NCBI GenBank assembly: GCA_954871525.1
Contig: OX940863.1
Span: 22,022,001-22,086,000, forward strand
DNA from: Parietaria judaica
Taxonomy: Eukaryota; Streptophyta; Magnoliopsida; Rosales; Urticaceae
Length of the DNA stretch: 64,000 nucleotides
Direction: 5' to 3'
Part shown: one piece after another, positions 46,560-58,045 of the stretch
Position numbering within the stretch: position 1 is the first letter of the stretch
Layout: each line of letters opens with the position of its first letter
The notes under the pieces: model-generated
The model's input: the letters and a program-made list of their open reading frames with translations, nothing else
Databases searched by the model: none
Told to the model about the DNA's origin: nothing
Translations under genes and position numbers: made by a program

Positions 46560-47355
46560 TGTTAATGCTCGAAAATGGATCAACACTAATGCGGCCAAAT
46601 TCGTGGTTTTGGGCCGGGCCCAATGCTCGCTTGATTGTTGGATCGGGCTGATTCTTCGTGGCTGAGGCTGAGTCGTTGCCCCAAGCGAGGCGACTGAGTC
46701 GGCGATGTCTTCGTGGCGATGCGACTTGTCGTTTTATGGTTGTGAGAGCCTGTAAAATGAACAAACGATGCCGGACCTCACAAGACGAAGGCTGCCTACG
46801 TACCCAAATGGGATAAGGGCATCACGTAGTTCATGGTTATTGGGTGTTCAAATGGGGTGAGACGTATGATTGTATGTCTCTGGTGGGTAGGAGGTGTTTT
46901 CCGGTACATTTCCCTTTGTTTCCTTTTTCGAGAATGCCCTCCAGATCTGGAGAGAAACGAGAATAACGTTGCTCCCGAGCTAGGCTCACCAAAGTTCGTT
47001 AGTCTCAGACATCATCTCTATTAAGGAAAGATTTCACTCCTCGAGCTGGGCTCGTCAGAGTATATCGATCCCGGACTTTCGTCCTTAGAAGAGAGAATGA
47101 AACGTGAACTTAAAGTGAGGCAAAGAGGGGGACTTTCTTGCTCGTTTTGCTTCTCCACATTAGTCGGGCGATATTATATCGGAAAAGGTGAGAGGAACGA
47201 TAAACGGAGTTTTTCCGGAGTTGAGGGAATGTCTTCAAATGGAGCTTTTACGCTGGATTCCTCCCCCCGTTTCAAGTGGAAGTGGCTGATATTTATAGGC
47301 ATGGAAAATTATGAAGGGGGCAAAATGGCTATGGCATGTTTGGTGTGCATGGGTT
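46560..47355. repeat. GC-rich LTR-like dispersed repeat, copy B
   Basis: Begins TGTTAATGCTCGAAAATGG as copy A does, and shares GAAGGCTGCCTACGTACCC ... CACGTAGTTCATGG. GTTAT precedes it (46555-46559) and also follows at about 47359, which could be a 5-bp target duplication, but no canonical CA end is visible. The open frame at 47097-47357 has no family. Confidence 0.45.
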
Positions 47356-47429
47356 AAAAAGTTATTATTTAAATGATTATTTGCTTGGATACATTTTGCC
47401 CTTGTCTCCAATCGTGTGATGCTGTTTCA

Positions 47430-47665
47430 CACACACATATATATATATATATATTTATTTATTGTGTGATAAGCTTACTGTGCTCTTTGATTTTGATTTT
47501 GATATATATATATATATATATATAATATAAAGATTATGTGATATGTTTACCGGGCTCTTTGGCTTTGATATATATATATATATATAATTATAATGTGTGA
47601 TAAGTATGTACATCAATTGTACATATATACACATTATTGTTAATAAGATATATAGATATATATCT
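47430..47665. repeat. Cluster of (TA)n tracts with a repeated local unit
   Basis: Three successive units, each a phrase such as TGTGATAAGCTTACTGTGCT or TGTGATATGTTTACCGGGCT followed by CTTTGATTTTGAT / CTTTGGCTTTGAT and a (TA)n run, at about 47460, 47540 and 47600. A locally duplicated microsatellite block. Confidence 0.65.
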
Positions 47666-47715
47666 TATTTTGGGCCGTACTTCTCATTGGGCCGTAAATT
47701 TTTTGAGGTTGTAAA

Positions 47716-48875
47716 CAGGGGCTGACTCAGCCATTGTTGGGGTGCCTGGTGTCACCCCTAGGGGTGTAACCGGAGCGGATATCCGGTTTTTCGGAACTAT
47801 CCGAATCCGGATCCGAAAATCCGGATATCCGAAAATAGATATCCGGATCGGGATCCGAAAAACCGGATATCCGGATTTCCGGATATCCGGTTTTCAAAAC
47901 CCGGATCCGGTATCCGAATCCGGTTTTAAAACCGGATCCGGATATTATCCGAATATCCGGATCCGGTTTTTATTTATTAAAAAAAAAAGATAAAAAGTTA
48001 ATTTTAACCACTAAAAAACCCGTACAAGTCTACATATATTTCCCGTTGTCCAAAAAACCGAACAAATCTAATTAGGAACATAAAAAAATAAAATAAAATA
48101 ATTAAAATATTAAAATAAACCGGGTTTTAAACCGGATCCGGATATCCGGATTTTTAAATACCAAAACCCTTATCCGAATCCGATTTTAAATCCGGATCCG
48201 GATATCCGTATCCGGATTTCGGATTCGGATTCGGATTTTAAAATCGGATGCGGGTGCGGATGCGGATTTACAACCGGATTCCGGGTTTTAATTACAGCCC
48301 TAGTCACCCCCGGCCCGGCCAGTCAAGGAGAAAAAAAAATGTCTATTAATTTTTTAAATCACAAAACATCGCCAAACCAGCGTCATTAGAGAGACAAAAT
48401 AAAGCTTCGGAGTGAAGCAGTGTTTGTGCTGGGGAAGAAGAAGTTAATGGGACCCACTCACGAGTCACACTTTCGTTTTCTCTCTCTTTCAAAAAAATTT
48501 GTTTATTATATTTTAATTTCTAACGTTATAATATTAATAACTTATAAGAAGTGACTAAGTGTGATGATGTTTGGTGGGCCCGTTTTCTTATCAACATATA
48601 TATATATATATTATACATAATTATAGATTACCACTTTACTTGATTATTAGGTAAATACAATTTATGGCTGTCAATAAAATACTAAACATAGATTCATATT
48701 TTAAAAGAAAAATATTTACAAAAAATTGTGTATACACGTTTAATTAGTAAAGATTATTGTGTTATTATTATGTAGTTACAAAATTTAAGATACTCTATTT
48801 AATTAATTTTAATTTAGTTTATTTATCTTTATTCGTCGTTCGTCACCCCAGTATCATTTTTTGGGTTCGCCACTG
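47716..48875. mobile_element. hAT element (CAGGGGCT ends) carrying a nested MITE
   Basis: Ends CAGGGGCTGACTCAGCC and, complemented, CAGTGGCGAACCC. Flanked by GTTGTAAA (47708-47715) and GTTGTAAG (48876-48883), 7 of 8 matching. No transposase. Without the inner element at 47759-48302 it would be about 610 bp. It belongs to the same terminal type as 11574-11859 and 61295-61471. Confidence 0.75.
47759..48302. mobile_element. hAT MITE with ATCCGGAT arrays, nested
   Basis: Ends TAGGGGTGTAA and, complemented, TAGGGCTGTAA. Exact 8-bp duplication GTCACCCC (47751-47758 and 48303-48310). Both subterminal regions are packed with GGATATCCGGAT / CCGGATCCGGAT palindromic repeats and the centre is AT-rich. 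Inserted into the CAGGGGCT element, so it is the younger. Confidence 0.92.
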
Positions 48876-48883
48876 GTTGTAAG

Positions 48884-49421
48884 AATACCCGTAACACTTA
48901 TATAAAGTATAAATAGAGCCTGACAATTTTGATTCTATAAAAAGCAGGATTATATGGCTTTCATTCCAAATCCAAATATTAGTCGAATCTAGAGTCACTT
49001 CTCATTTTACATGTAATTTCATTAATTTAGCTCTTTTTAACACTGAAAATAGAACTATATTAAAATGGATATCTATGAAAAGAATCATCTCATCGGAGTA
49101 AATACCAAGAGAATCATCACTATTTTCATCGGAGTAAATACCAAGCTCAATGTGTTTGATACCTCGGTGGAAGAGACAAACCCTAGTTATTAACCACTTG
49201 TAAATTAACCACTTGTAACTAATTGAGTAATACTCTAAGAGTACGTGAATATCCGTGACGGACCAACGACAAAGGCTAATAGTTATCGAGTTATACAAAG
49301 TATGAATTGTATATACGTGTTTTATACTAGTCACTTGCTAATCATTTATATTAACAATTCGGTGTGGGATTTTTTTAATGAAAATTCGAGTCCATTAATA
49401 ATTAACTCGTTAATTAACAGT
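48884..49421. other. Intergenic, no gene seen
   Basis: AT-rich. A short local duplication (CATCGGAGTAAATACCAAG at about 49090 and 49132; TTAACCACTTGTAA at about 49190 and 49205) is the only structure noted. Confidence 0.5.
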
Positions 49422-49853
49422 GTTAGTGCCGATTTTAGATCATGTGAAAAGCGGTCCATAAGTTAGTTTTGAGTCAGGCTCAATGACCGTGTGATGGTCA
49501 CGAAGGGCTTGATTCGCCTTCTATAAATACTAAATACGGGACTCTCCCCTCCTCATTCGGTAAGCTCTCTCAAGCAAAACAAAAAACCTCTGCTCGCCAT
49601 TCTTACTTCCCGTTCTATAATACTCAATTAGTGTTGAACGTTGAAGCGAGCGACAGAGGTTCCTCATCTGCCCTCCTCTAGAGCTCACATTTTTTAGGAG
49701 CAAAAACGAAGGCGGATTGTCCGAAAACAACTTCCGGCCAATCAAACACAAATAAAATAACATCAAGCCCTTCGTGACCATCACACGGCATTGAGCCGGG
49801 CCTAAAACTAACTTATGAACTTCTTTTCACGTAGATCCAAAATCGGCATTAAC
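49422..49853. mobile_element. Inverted-repeat element, about 430 bp
   Basis: Arms of about 91 bp: 49422-49512 begins GTTAGTGCCGATTTTAGATC and the complement of 49763-49853 begins GTTAATGCCGATTTTGGATC. Both contain AAGTTAGTTTT and end GTCACGAAGGGCTTGA. The centre (49513-49762) has CTATAAATACTAAATAC, like a TATA box, and is non-repetitive. I found no clear target duplication, so the superfamily is open. Confidence 0.65.
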
Positions 49854-50354
49854 AAATAGCATCTTAAGTTTTTGTTTTTTTAAAACTACATGTTCATGTA
49901 TTAACATATCATAAAGATCAAGTATATATTTAGTATTAACTAGCTTAAAGATAAAATGGAGACACAATAAGTCAACTCAAAATCCAAAATAGAATATATC
50001 TTGTGTTTAATATAGCCGTTTGAGGCGAATGAGTGGCATGATTGTTGCTAGCAAATCGCACTACTTTTTAATACTTAGTTACAATTCCAATGATTTTGGA
50101 TAAAAAAGAAAAAAAAAATGTTCGGCTGTGTTTGCTACATAATTTGAAAACAGTTTTTTAGTTTTCCAACTTGTACAATTACACTGAAAAAAGTAAATGA
50201 CTGTTTGGTGTGTAACTCATCAAATTGAACTCCAAAACGTTTTAAGTTTTATTCTGGTTTTCTTAAGGATTTTCAAATACACATTTTTGTTATTTTCTGT
50301 TTTTTTTTTCACTCAGTTTTTTCTTTCATCACTCCTTATTTCTATCGACTTCAT
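49854..50354. other. Intergenic, no gene seen
   Basis: AT-rich with T-runs. No gene or repeat boundary recognised. Confidence 0.5.
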
Positions 50355-50785
50355 TAAGAGTAAAATCGGAACCGGGAACCGGGAAATAACTTTTTTCGTC
50401 CATGTTCCGAAAAATCGGGAATTTTTTTTGTACCGGTTTCGATTTTAAAAGTGCTTGACTTAAAAACCACATGTATGTTTGAAAATAAAAAATTAAAAAA
50501 CTACAAATAGTAAAAAAAAAACGACAATAAAAATCTATAATACACTAAAAACGACATATGAAAAACTAAAAAAATGACATGTAGTTTAAATCGGAACCAG
50601 TACAAAAAAAAAAAACCGGGAAATATTTGTTTAGAGCATCGTTTCTGGTTCTCGGTTCTAAAAACGGGACCGAGAAGTACCAATTCTCGGTTTTAATCTA
50701 AATTTCTTGGATTTTTAAAATCGATCCAGGACCGGTACCGGAATAGATACAAAACTGGAAAACGGATAACAAATTTTCACCTCTA
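50355..50785. mobile_element. hAT MITE with AACCGGGA repeats
   Basis: Ends TAAGAGTAAAATCGG and, complemented, TAGAGGTGAAAATTTG. Flanked by GACTTCAT (50347-50354) and GACTTCAC (50786-50793), 7 of 8 matching. Subterminal repeats of GGAACCGGGAACCGGGAA and ACCGGTACCGGAA type, AT-rich centre. Older-looking than the other hAT MITEs. Confidence 0.75.
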
Positions 50786-50793
50786 GACTTCAC

Positions 50794-52096
50794 CATCGAG
50801 CCTTTAAAGTCTCGATGCCGTCTGCGACACCAACGCTAACCGCGACACCGGTGCCAGCGTCGGCGTCGAATCTGACTTGACCTATGTGATGTTGGGACAT
50901 AATTTAATTGTATGATGGCTCTGGGAAAAATGAATATGGACGACCTGCTGTTGTGAATATACAATTCACGCGAACACTATGTTTAATATAATGTTGGTGA
51001 AAAATAATGGAATAAAATGACATGAGATATTTTACTTTTGATGTATGTTAAACCTGATTATTTAGACTATATAGTATAGCTTTGATATGTTAAACATGAT
51101 TGTATTTAATTTTACACCGTAATGTAATATTTATGTTATTGTATTATTAATGTAATAATATTTTTTTTAATTTTATTAATGTATTAAATATTAATTTTTT
51201 AAGGAAAAAATCGAACCGTATTCCAAACCGTTATTCTGTTTTTTTATTTGTAAAAAATAAAAAACAGAAATGTGTACCAAACAGTTATTTAAAAACAACT
51301 GCAATAATTTTTTACACTACAACTATAAAATTTTAAATAGAGAAAACAAAAACAGTTTGAGTTGTCTGGCACACAGAAGCTTCCAATTTGACTTCGGATT
51401 CTCTTATTTTTTCACTATTAAGTGTACCAATTTCAATGACCAGTGCATGCACCTGGACGCTGATTAGGCCTCCAAAAATATATAATTAAATATATTTTTC
51501 TTCATAAAAAATTGTGTCAGTAGATTATATAGAATTTTATTTGCAATTATTAATATCAAACAATAGACATAACGTCCATTATTTTTTTTGTGAGTATTTC
51601 AATTATCGATAAGACCCACATCGTGCCTCGCAGCATGGAAACTAAGATATAATATATGATTTATATGTCACGAATCTCTTATCTATTTATAGTATGTAAC
51701 GGTTCTTAATCTTATGAACGGATATTACATTTGTTTTACAAACTCAAAAAGTACCAAACTTGTAGATAAAACTTAAGAACTTACTCTTTTATTATTTGAA
51801 CATGTTACTCGTTTAAAAATAAAATAAAAACTAACAAACATGTTGATTTCATACAAAAATCACAATAAAAAGCGGGTTCTTCCGTATTTTCGTATCAGAA
51901 TCGAATCTGCACATCCTTTTTTATTTAGTGATTAAAAAAATAATCAACAACTCAAAATAATATGAAGTTTGAAATCTAAAGTAGTGATTGGTTATAAAAG
52001 AAATATAAGTAATAATTAATTCAGTTATATGAGTTTATCTCATAATGATTAAGTTAATATTTATTTATACATGTTAACTATTAGTTAATACGCAGT
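50794..52096. other. Intergenic, no gene seen
   Basis: A short GC-richer stretch (50805-50880, GACACCGGTGCCAGCGTCGG) is followed by AT-rich DNA. No recognisable gene. Confidence 0.5.
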
Positions 52097-52101
52097 AAGA
52101 T

Positions 52102-52828
52102 TGTTAAGACGTATTTTCGCGTTGCACATATAATATGACGTTATGATTGTGAACGATAGGAATAAAGTAAGCGCGGAAAAAGTAAAAGAACACCAATACT
52201 TTTTGATAACGCAGTTCGGACTTCCTGTCACTACTTCTGCGGGCACTCACCCAGATTAATCAACCAAGAGTTATAAGAGATAATTACAAACAATAAATCA
52301 TATGGACCCAAAGCATACAAAGGAAACTCCCCCTTGTTGTCGCACCAACAACTTTGACATCCAGCACGTGAACTCTTGATGAAAAGTAAGATCCCCTTGC
52401 ACACAATCAGCTACGAACGTCCCGTCCTTCTCCACTTCACTCGTGAATTGCTGATTGACTTCTCCCGAAGGTTTCTGAGAATTTCTCTGTAAGTGCTAAC
52501 AAAATTGGACCTCATTAGCTGGGACTTATAGGAGCTTTTCCAATCATATCTTCATGTCTTGATGACAAAGTAAGCTCCTTGATACTCCCCAATCATAGGA
52601 ATCACGTGCAATCTTCATCACTTAATCCAACACATAATTCCTCGATCAATGCAGGGAGAGATTTGCTCAATCAGACCTTGATTGAGGATGAACCTGGACA
52701 TGTTCATCTTAAAGACTTGCCTGAAATATCACAATTGTTATGACGACAGATATGACAATAACTTTCCATAAATAGGCCAAAACAGAATCATGAATAATAA
52801 ATAATGAAATCGAAATAATGATTCAACA
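52102..52828 (-). repeat. Copia 3' LTR
   Basis: 727 bp, TG...CA on the minus strand; uninterrupted counterpart of 56499-57515. Bordered on its inner side by the polypurine tract at 52829-52840 and on its outer side by AAGAT. Confidence 0.92.
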
Positions 52829-53169
52829 AACTCCCCCTTTGGCAATTTATGGAACAACTGATTTCAGGAAGTCGGCTAGATCTTCAGACACAGAACATAA
52901 GAGCAGAGCAGGCAGGGTGACAACAGGTGTCATGACAACGGAAGAAACATCAGAGCTTTAGTCCTTGTAAACCTGCAAAATATGTGTAGTGATGCTGAAG
53001 ATATCTTGAAAATATTTCAACCACAGACGTGCAACAACCAAAACATTCATTCAAACATAACAAGCAAAAAGTCACACATAAACATATAAGCAAGCAGTTC
53101 TAGTGATGCATGAGTTTGAAATTGAGAAAATATAAAGGCTAAAACTGATTGCAACATCTGTGATTTCTC

Positions 53170-53591
53170 CCCCTTGGGCCAGGAATTGCCGAAAGGGAAC
53201 CGACTCAAACTGGCTTAGGATGAGCGAGATTACGACGATCCTTCCTCGTAGTATTCATCTTGCTCACTGGTAGTCTTCTTAACGATAGTTTTTGAAGCAT
53301 CTTCTTCTTCCCCATCAGAGTCAGCTTCTTCATCAGTGTGTTCATCTTTTTTCTCCGAGGATTCTTCATCAGAACTGTCTTCGGAGCTCTCCTTATCATC
53401 CCTATTGTCATCATCCTGGGTGACTTCCTTGTCACCATCAGCAGGGTCTTCAGTGTAACATGAACATCCTTGGTATCGACAACAACTGAGGTCACTTTGT
53501 GGGCTGGAGGAGGCTCAGAGTCAAAGCTAGAAATCTCTGGGATCTTGGCCGATGTACGACCTTCAGCATATGCTTGACTTGTTTTGACCTT

Positions 53592-53622
<31 letters not shown>

Positions 53623-53660
53623 GGCAGGTAGCTCAACTGTTTACATGGTCTCCTTAATAG
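53170..53660 (-). pseudogene. Acidic 3' ORF of the Copia element
   Basis: A frame on the minus strand encodes a very acidic, Ser-rich stretch: DDNRDDKESSEDSSDEESSE, then DEEADSDGEEEDASKTIVKK, ending QDEYYEEGSS. It follows a Lys-coding (AAG)n tract at about 53590-53625. A second purine tract, AAGGGGGAG, lies just past its stop near 53170. The long Lys/Arg-rich ORF in another frame over the same bases is a shadow. Extra 3' coding matter and repeated purine tracts are features of Sireviruses. Function unknown. Confidence 0.5.
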
Positions 53661-54422
53661 GAGAGATCTTCTTCGGTAACTTGATCTGTTGGGGGTGAAT
53701 AATATGAACATTGTACAGTATCAATCACTTCAATAAGGTCAGTAGACTTGAAATACTCCAGCAGGAACCTCAGGGGAGGTTATCATATCTGTAGGTAGAG
53801 TAGATGGCTCATGAACTGGTACCGCAACTACTGGTATGTCAGGAATAGTCACGGGAGATGGAGATTTAAATTTACGTAAGAATGTCTGAAGCGTGAAAAG
53901 CATCAACCTGTATATCAGAATCCTAATGGATACAAAATGCTAAAGCTTTAAACACAGACCCTAGAACAAAAAAATGTGTGTGCCTAAGTGAGTCTTATGC
54001 CATAATATCCAATCCCTAAACCAAACACGGGCCAAGGGACATTCTCAGGTAGACAGTTTCTATGGGGCGTAGGCCTCCTAAAAGGTAACAGAGGCGTGCA
54101 AAGGTTTCCTCGGGCCAGGCAGAGTTGGCCCTCATACCCAACCAATTGGGGTTATAAAATGTTTTGAGGACGATTGGGGTTATAATAAGGGCAAGCAAAC
54201 ACCGGAGTGGCAATTGGGGTTATAAAATGTTTTGAGGAAGATTTTCAAAAATTGTCACTCGGAACACACAACATTCCAAATATGAAAAAAAAATATTTTT
54301 GGGTTTTGCATTTGAAGAATATATGTAGACAAAAAGAACAAAAAAAAACAGAAACAAGAATCACACAAAAAATAAAATTTAAGCAAAAAAAAAAAAAAAA
54401 ACAAGTAGATTGGATAAGTATA

Positions 54423-54545
54423 TCAACTGTGACCAATGCCAATCTTGCTCTGAAGATCCTCAAATCGTGTGGCTTCAAGAGGTTTAGTGTGGATGTCTGC
54501 AATGTGATCTGATGTTGTGACATGAGTCTTGGCAGTGGTCTTCTG
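54423..54545 (-). pseudogene. Copia RNase H C-terminal remnant
   Basis: The minus-strand frame reads AKTHVTTSDHIADIHTKPLE and then ATRFEDLQSKIGIGHS before a stop. This is the well-known end of Copia pol (ADI-x-TKPL ... F-x-x-L-x-x-x-I-G). Upstream the sequence jumps to gag-side material, so nearly all of pol was deleted. Confidence 0.85.
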
Positions 54546-54699
54546 TTCCACCAACTCCCTTTTGAAGTCATGAACTTTATTGTTCGAGAATCTTATATCA
54601 CAATTTTTGAGGCTGTTAGCTTTAGGTATCCATTCACGTCGAAATTTTACAGTGTTGAAACTTTCGATATCTCCATCCTTTGTCCTTAAAATGATTTTC

Positions 54700-55500
54700 C
54701 TTCCATTATAGAGATTTTTAAAAAGAATCCTGCACTGATCAATGTTGTGTCCACTAAAATGACAAAAGTCACATCGTGTTACAACACGAGTTTTAACAAG
54801 AGAATCATATTGTTTTTCAGTGCAAGTAACAAAGGTATTATCTAAATGAGGTCAAATTTTCAACACTGGTTTTTGAGAATTTAAACAAGAAGACCGGGAA
54901 ATACACAGCTTTTTAATAGTTCTGGGCAAGAACGAGTTCACCTGATTTGCTGGAATATCGCAATGATCATCTTGTTGAGTAGGAACAACGGCGATGTCTT
55001 CAATTTTCTCTTTTGTTGTAGACTTTGAGAATCCAATGCATCTTAGCCCTCCAGTTCCTTCTGATTGTTCAATCTTTTCATCCAGCTTCTCTTTCCTTTT
55101 GTTGAACTTTGAAATGGAATTTTCTAGGGATTTGATTTTGAAATCTTTTTCGGCAATATTCTGATTGAGCTCATCATTCTAATTTTTTGAGACGTTCAAT
55201 TCTTCTTTTAGAGACCCATTTTCCTTCTTGTATTCTTCAACCTGCGTGGTTAGTGACTAATTTTCATCCAGAAATTTTAAGTTTTGTTTGCATACTTGAA
55301 TCCATTTGTTGAACATTGTGTGGTAAAGTTCTTGAACATCCGCATCTCTTGGTTCACCACCATCTTCACCATCAGAAAGGTAGCTTCCGAGAGAGCTTGT
55401 AAGCGCTACAAAGTGATTAACCAGACCATCTTTCTCTTTATTTTCATCGTCTTCATCATCAGAACCTTCTTCACTGGTGGTTGTAATGGATGACTTGGAT
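54700..55500 (-). pseudogene. Gag extension: coiled coil and second zinc knuckle
   Basis: Reading towards the RNase H remnant: an acidic linker (SEEGSDDEDDENKEKDGLVN), then a predicted coiled coil of about 90 residues (SLENSISKFNKRKEKLDEKI and similar; one stop within at about 55180). Then comes a knuckle RCDFCHFSGHNIDQC of the C-x2-C-x4-H-x4-C form at about 54735-54780. Such gag extensions occur in Sirevirus-type Copia elements. Confidence 0.6.
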
Positions 55501-55510
55501 CTTTGCTTCT

Positions 55511-56418
55511 TTACGGTGTTGATACATTCATTTTGCTAGTGACCATAGCCTTCGCATTCCCGACATTTTTTTCCTTTGATAGATCTTGATGAATCTTCAG
55601 AGTTGTTCTTCTGATTTGTTGATGATTTGTTGATGATTTAGAGCGATGTTTCTTTGTATAGAATTTCTTCAACTCACTACCAAAATTTTTTGTTAGTACA
55701 ACAAGATCATCAATATTTGAATCATCATTACCTGGATTAGCAGTGAATGAACGGAATGCAAGACTTTTCTCCTTCTTGACTTCAAGATGATTCAGTTCAA
55801 AGGTCTTCAAGATGCCCATCAATTATGCCATGGTCATGGTCTCAATCTTCTTGTTTTCTTCTATTGCAGAGATCGTTGGAAGAAATTTTTTGGGAAGAGA
55901 TCTTAGGGTCTTCCATATCAATTCAACATCAGAATATCCCTTTCCAAGACGAGAAGCTTGATTTGCAAGTTCTTATAACCGTGCGTTGAAGTCAGAGACA
56001 TACTCATTCTCCTCCATTTTAGATTTTCAAATTGAGATGCAAGATGTTGTCTCTTGGAGGATCTAACAGTATCAGTTCCTTCGTGGAGCAGTTGGAGACA
56101 TTCCCACGCCTGTTTAGCAGTTGTGTAGGTGGCCATATGGTTGAATTGTCTCTCATCTACTGTAGACACAATGGCGTTGAGGGCTCTAGAATTAGCAAGA
56201 GAGGATTCTTTGTCAGCAGCATCCCAACTTGCAAGGGGCTTACGTGTTGCGACACCGTTGACGACAGTGACAAGAGCAGTCCACCTATCAACAATACTAG
56301 GCCATGCGTTGCCATCAATTGATTGAATGTAGATGATCATTCTGGATTTCCAATAAGAGTAGTTCGAACCATCCAGTATAGGAGGCCTCACAATTCTAGC
56401 AGTTTCTCTAGATCCCAT
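55511..56418 (-). pseudogene. Copia gag polyprotein, broken
   Basis: Starts MGSRETARIVRPPILDGSNY, the typical UBN2/DUF4219 opening (P-x-L-D-G-x-N-Y-x-x-W), then DAADKESSLANSRALNAIVS, FNHMATYTTAKQAWECLQLL and an R-x-K/L-x-x-x-F-E-x-L block. A frame change near 56020 and a stop near 55825 interrupt it. It resumes MGILKTFELNHLEVKKEKSL and ends in a zinc knuckle CRECEGYGH-stop-QNEC, where TAG (about 55538) sits inside the finger. Gag forms the particle and packages RNA; this copy cannot make a full one. Confidence 0.85.
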
Positions 56419-56498
56419 TTTGAAAATAGTCTAGAAGATATTTTCACGCTTTCTCTGAAACCAAAGCAAACGTTAAGCATACTTACTCTAATACCAAT

Positions 56499-57515
56499 TG
56501 TTAAGACGTATTTCCGCGTTGCACATATAATATGACGTTATGATTGTGAACGATGGGAATAATGTAACTGCGGAAAAAGTAAAGGAACACCAATACTTTT
56601 TGGTAACGCAGTTCGGACTTCCTGTCACTACTTCTGCGGGGTACTCACGGTGAAATTTTGCTAGTAAAATTTTTAAAATCTTCGATAATATAGTTAAATA
56701 AATTAAATTAAATGAGTATAAATTGTATTAATTTATCATTTATAAATAAATGTATCTTTTAATTGGGTTAAACGGGTAGACACGATAAACACTTTATTTA
56801 AATGGGGCGGGTCTGGGTCTCGTCTTCTAGCACGATTAATAAATGGAGCGGGTCTGGGTCTAGATGAAATAAGTAAAAAACGATTAAGACTCGGCACGAA
56901 CACGACACGCAACCCGAATTGCCACCCCTATACTCACCTAGATTAATCAACTAAGAGTTATAAGAGATAATTACAAACAGTAAATCATATGGACTCAAAG
57001 CATATAAAGGAAACTCCCCCTTGTTGTCGCACCAACAGCTTTGACATCTAGCACGTGAACTCTTGATGAAAGGTAAGATCCCCTTGCACACAATCAGCTA
57101 CGAACGTCCCGTCCTTCTCCACTTCACTCGTGAAGTGCTGATTGACTTGTCCCGAAGGTTTCTGAGAATTTCTCTGTAAGTGCTAACGAAATTGGACCTC
57201 ATTAGCTGGGACTTATAGGAGTTTTTCCAATCATATCTTCATGTCCTGGTGACAAAATAAGCTCTTTGATACTCTCCAATCATAGGAATCATGTGCAATC
57301 TTCATCACTTAATCCAGCACACAATTCCTCAATCAATGCATGGAGAGATTTGCTCAATCAGACCTTGATTGAGGATGAATCTGAACATATTCATCTTAAA
57401 GACTTGCCTGAAATATCACAGCTGTTATGACGACAAATATGACAATAACTTTCCATAAATAGGCCAACACAGAATCATGAATAATAAATAATGAAATCGA
57501 AATAATGATTCAACA
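56499..57515 (-). repeat. Copia 5' LTR with an insertion
   Basis: Same sequence as 52102-52828 but split by a 282-bp element at 56649-56930. Removing that and one copy of the 7-bp duplication gives about 728 bp. Confidence 0.9.
56649..56930. mobile_element. Small insertion in the LTR (hAT MITE-like)
   Basis: The right end complemented reads TAGGGGTGGCAATTCGGGTT. The left end GGTGAAATTTTGC is only weakly related. TACTCAC (56642-56648 and 56931-56937) is duplicated. Contains GGGTCTGGGTCT repeats. Nested inside the retrotransposon and so younger than it. Confidence 0.65.
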
Positions 57516-57520
57516 AAGAT

Positions 57521-58013
57521 AGTAATATTATTATGATATATAGTAATATATGTATTTTTAAATAATTAATTATATAAGTTAATATAATAGTAATATAATA
57601 TTACAAAATTATATAATACTATTATAAATGGATAACATTATAGTTATATTTTTTACAATTAAAGTGAAGACAAAACTACTAAAAGCACTTCAAAACACAT
57701 ACAATTGAGAACAAAATGTGATTTGTTGAATCAAAATTGATATTGTTTCAAACCAAAATCGAAATAAGTTACCACCCACCTTAGTTTTAAATTAACATGA
57801 AATACATAAAAATGAGCAAAAATCCGTCTAGTTCATTTGTAAAATAGAAACAATTAACTCACGCTAACAAAACGGATCCGATCGAGCCAGCCCGGGGCGG
57901 CCGCCCATGACGCTTAACAATCTTCACATACAAATAATTGGATTAGTCTCTTTGTAGCCCCTAGAGGCTTTGACTAGATCTCTACTTTATTGCATTTTTA
58001 TTTGTCCCACAGT

Positions 58014-58045
<32 letters not shown>

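Larger units (their letters stand above)
52102..57515 (-). mobile_element. Copia (Sirevirus-like) retrotransposon, internally deleted
   Basis: LTRs at 52102-52828 (727 bp; 3' LTR in element orientation) and 56499-57515 (5' LTR, enlarged by a 282-bp insertion). Each reads TGTTGAATC ... GTCTTAACA on the minus strand. Exact 5-bp target duplication AAGAT (52097-52101, 57516-57520). The primer-binding site next to the 5' LTR is TTGGTATTAGAGTA, close to the initiator-Met tRNA complement. The polypurine tract AAAGGGGGAG abuts the 3' LTR. The interior encodes gag, a coiled-coil/zinc-knuckle extension and only the last residues of RNase H; protease, integrase and most of RT are gone. The LTRs differ at several percent by eye, so the insertion is not very recent. 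Confidence 0.9.

Noticed and set aside
53205..53711. 168-codon Lys/Arg-rich ORF
   Set aside because: Out of frame with the acidic Asp/Glu/Ser sequence typical of this part of the element; the Lys run is an (AAG)n tract.
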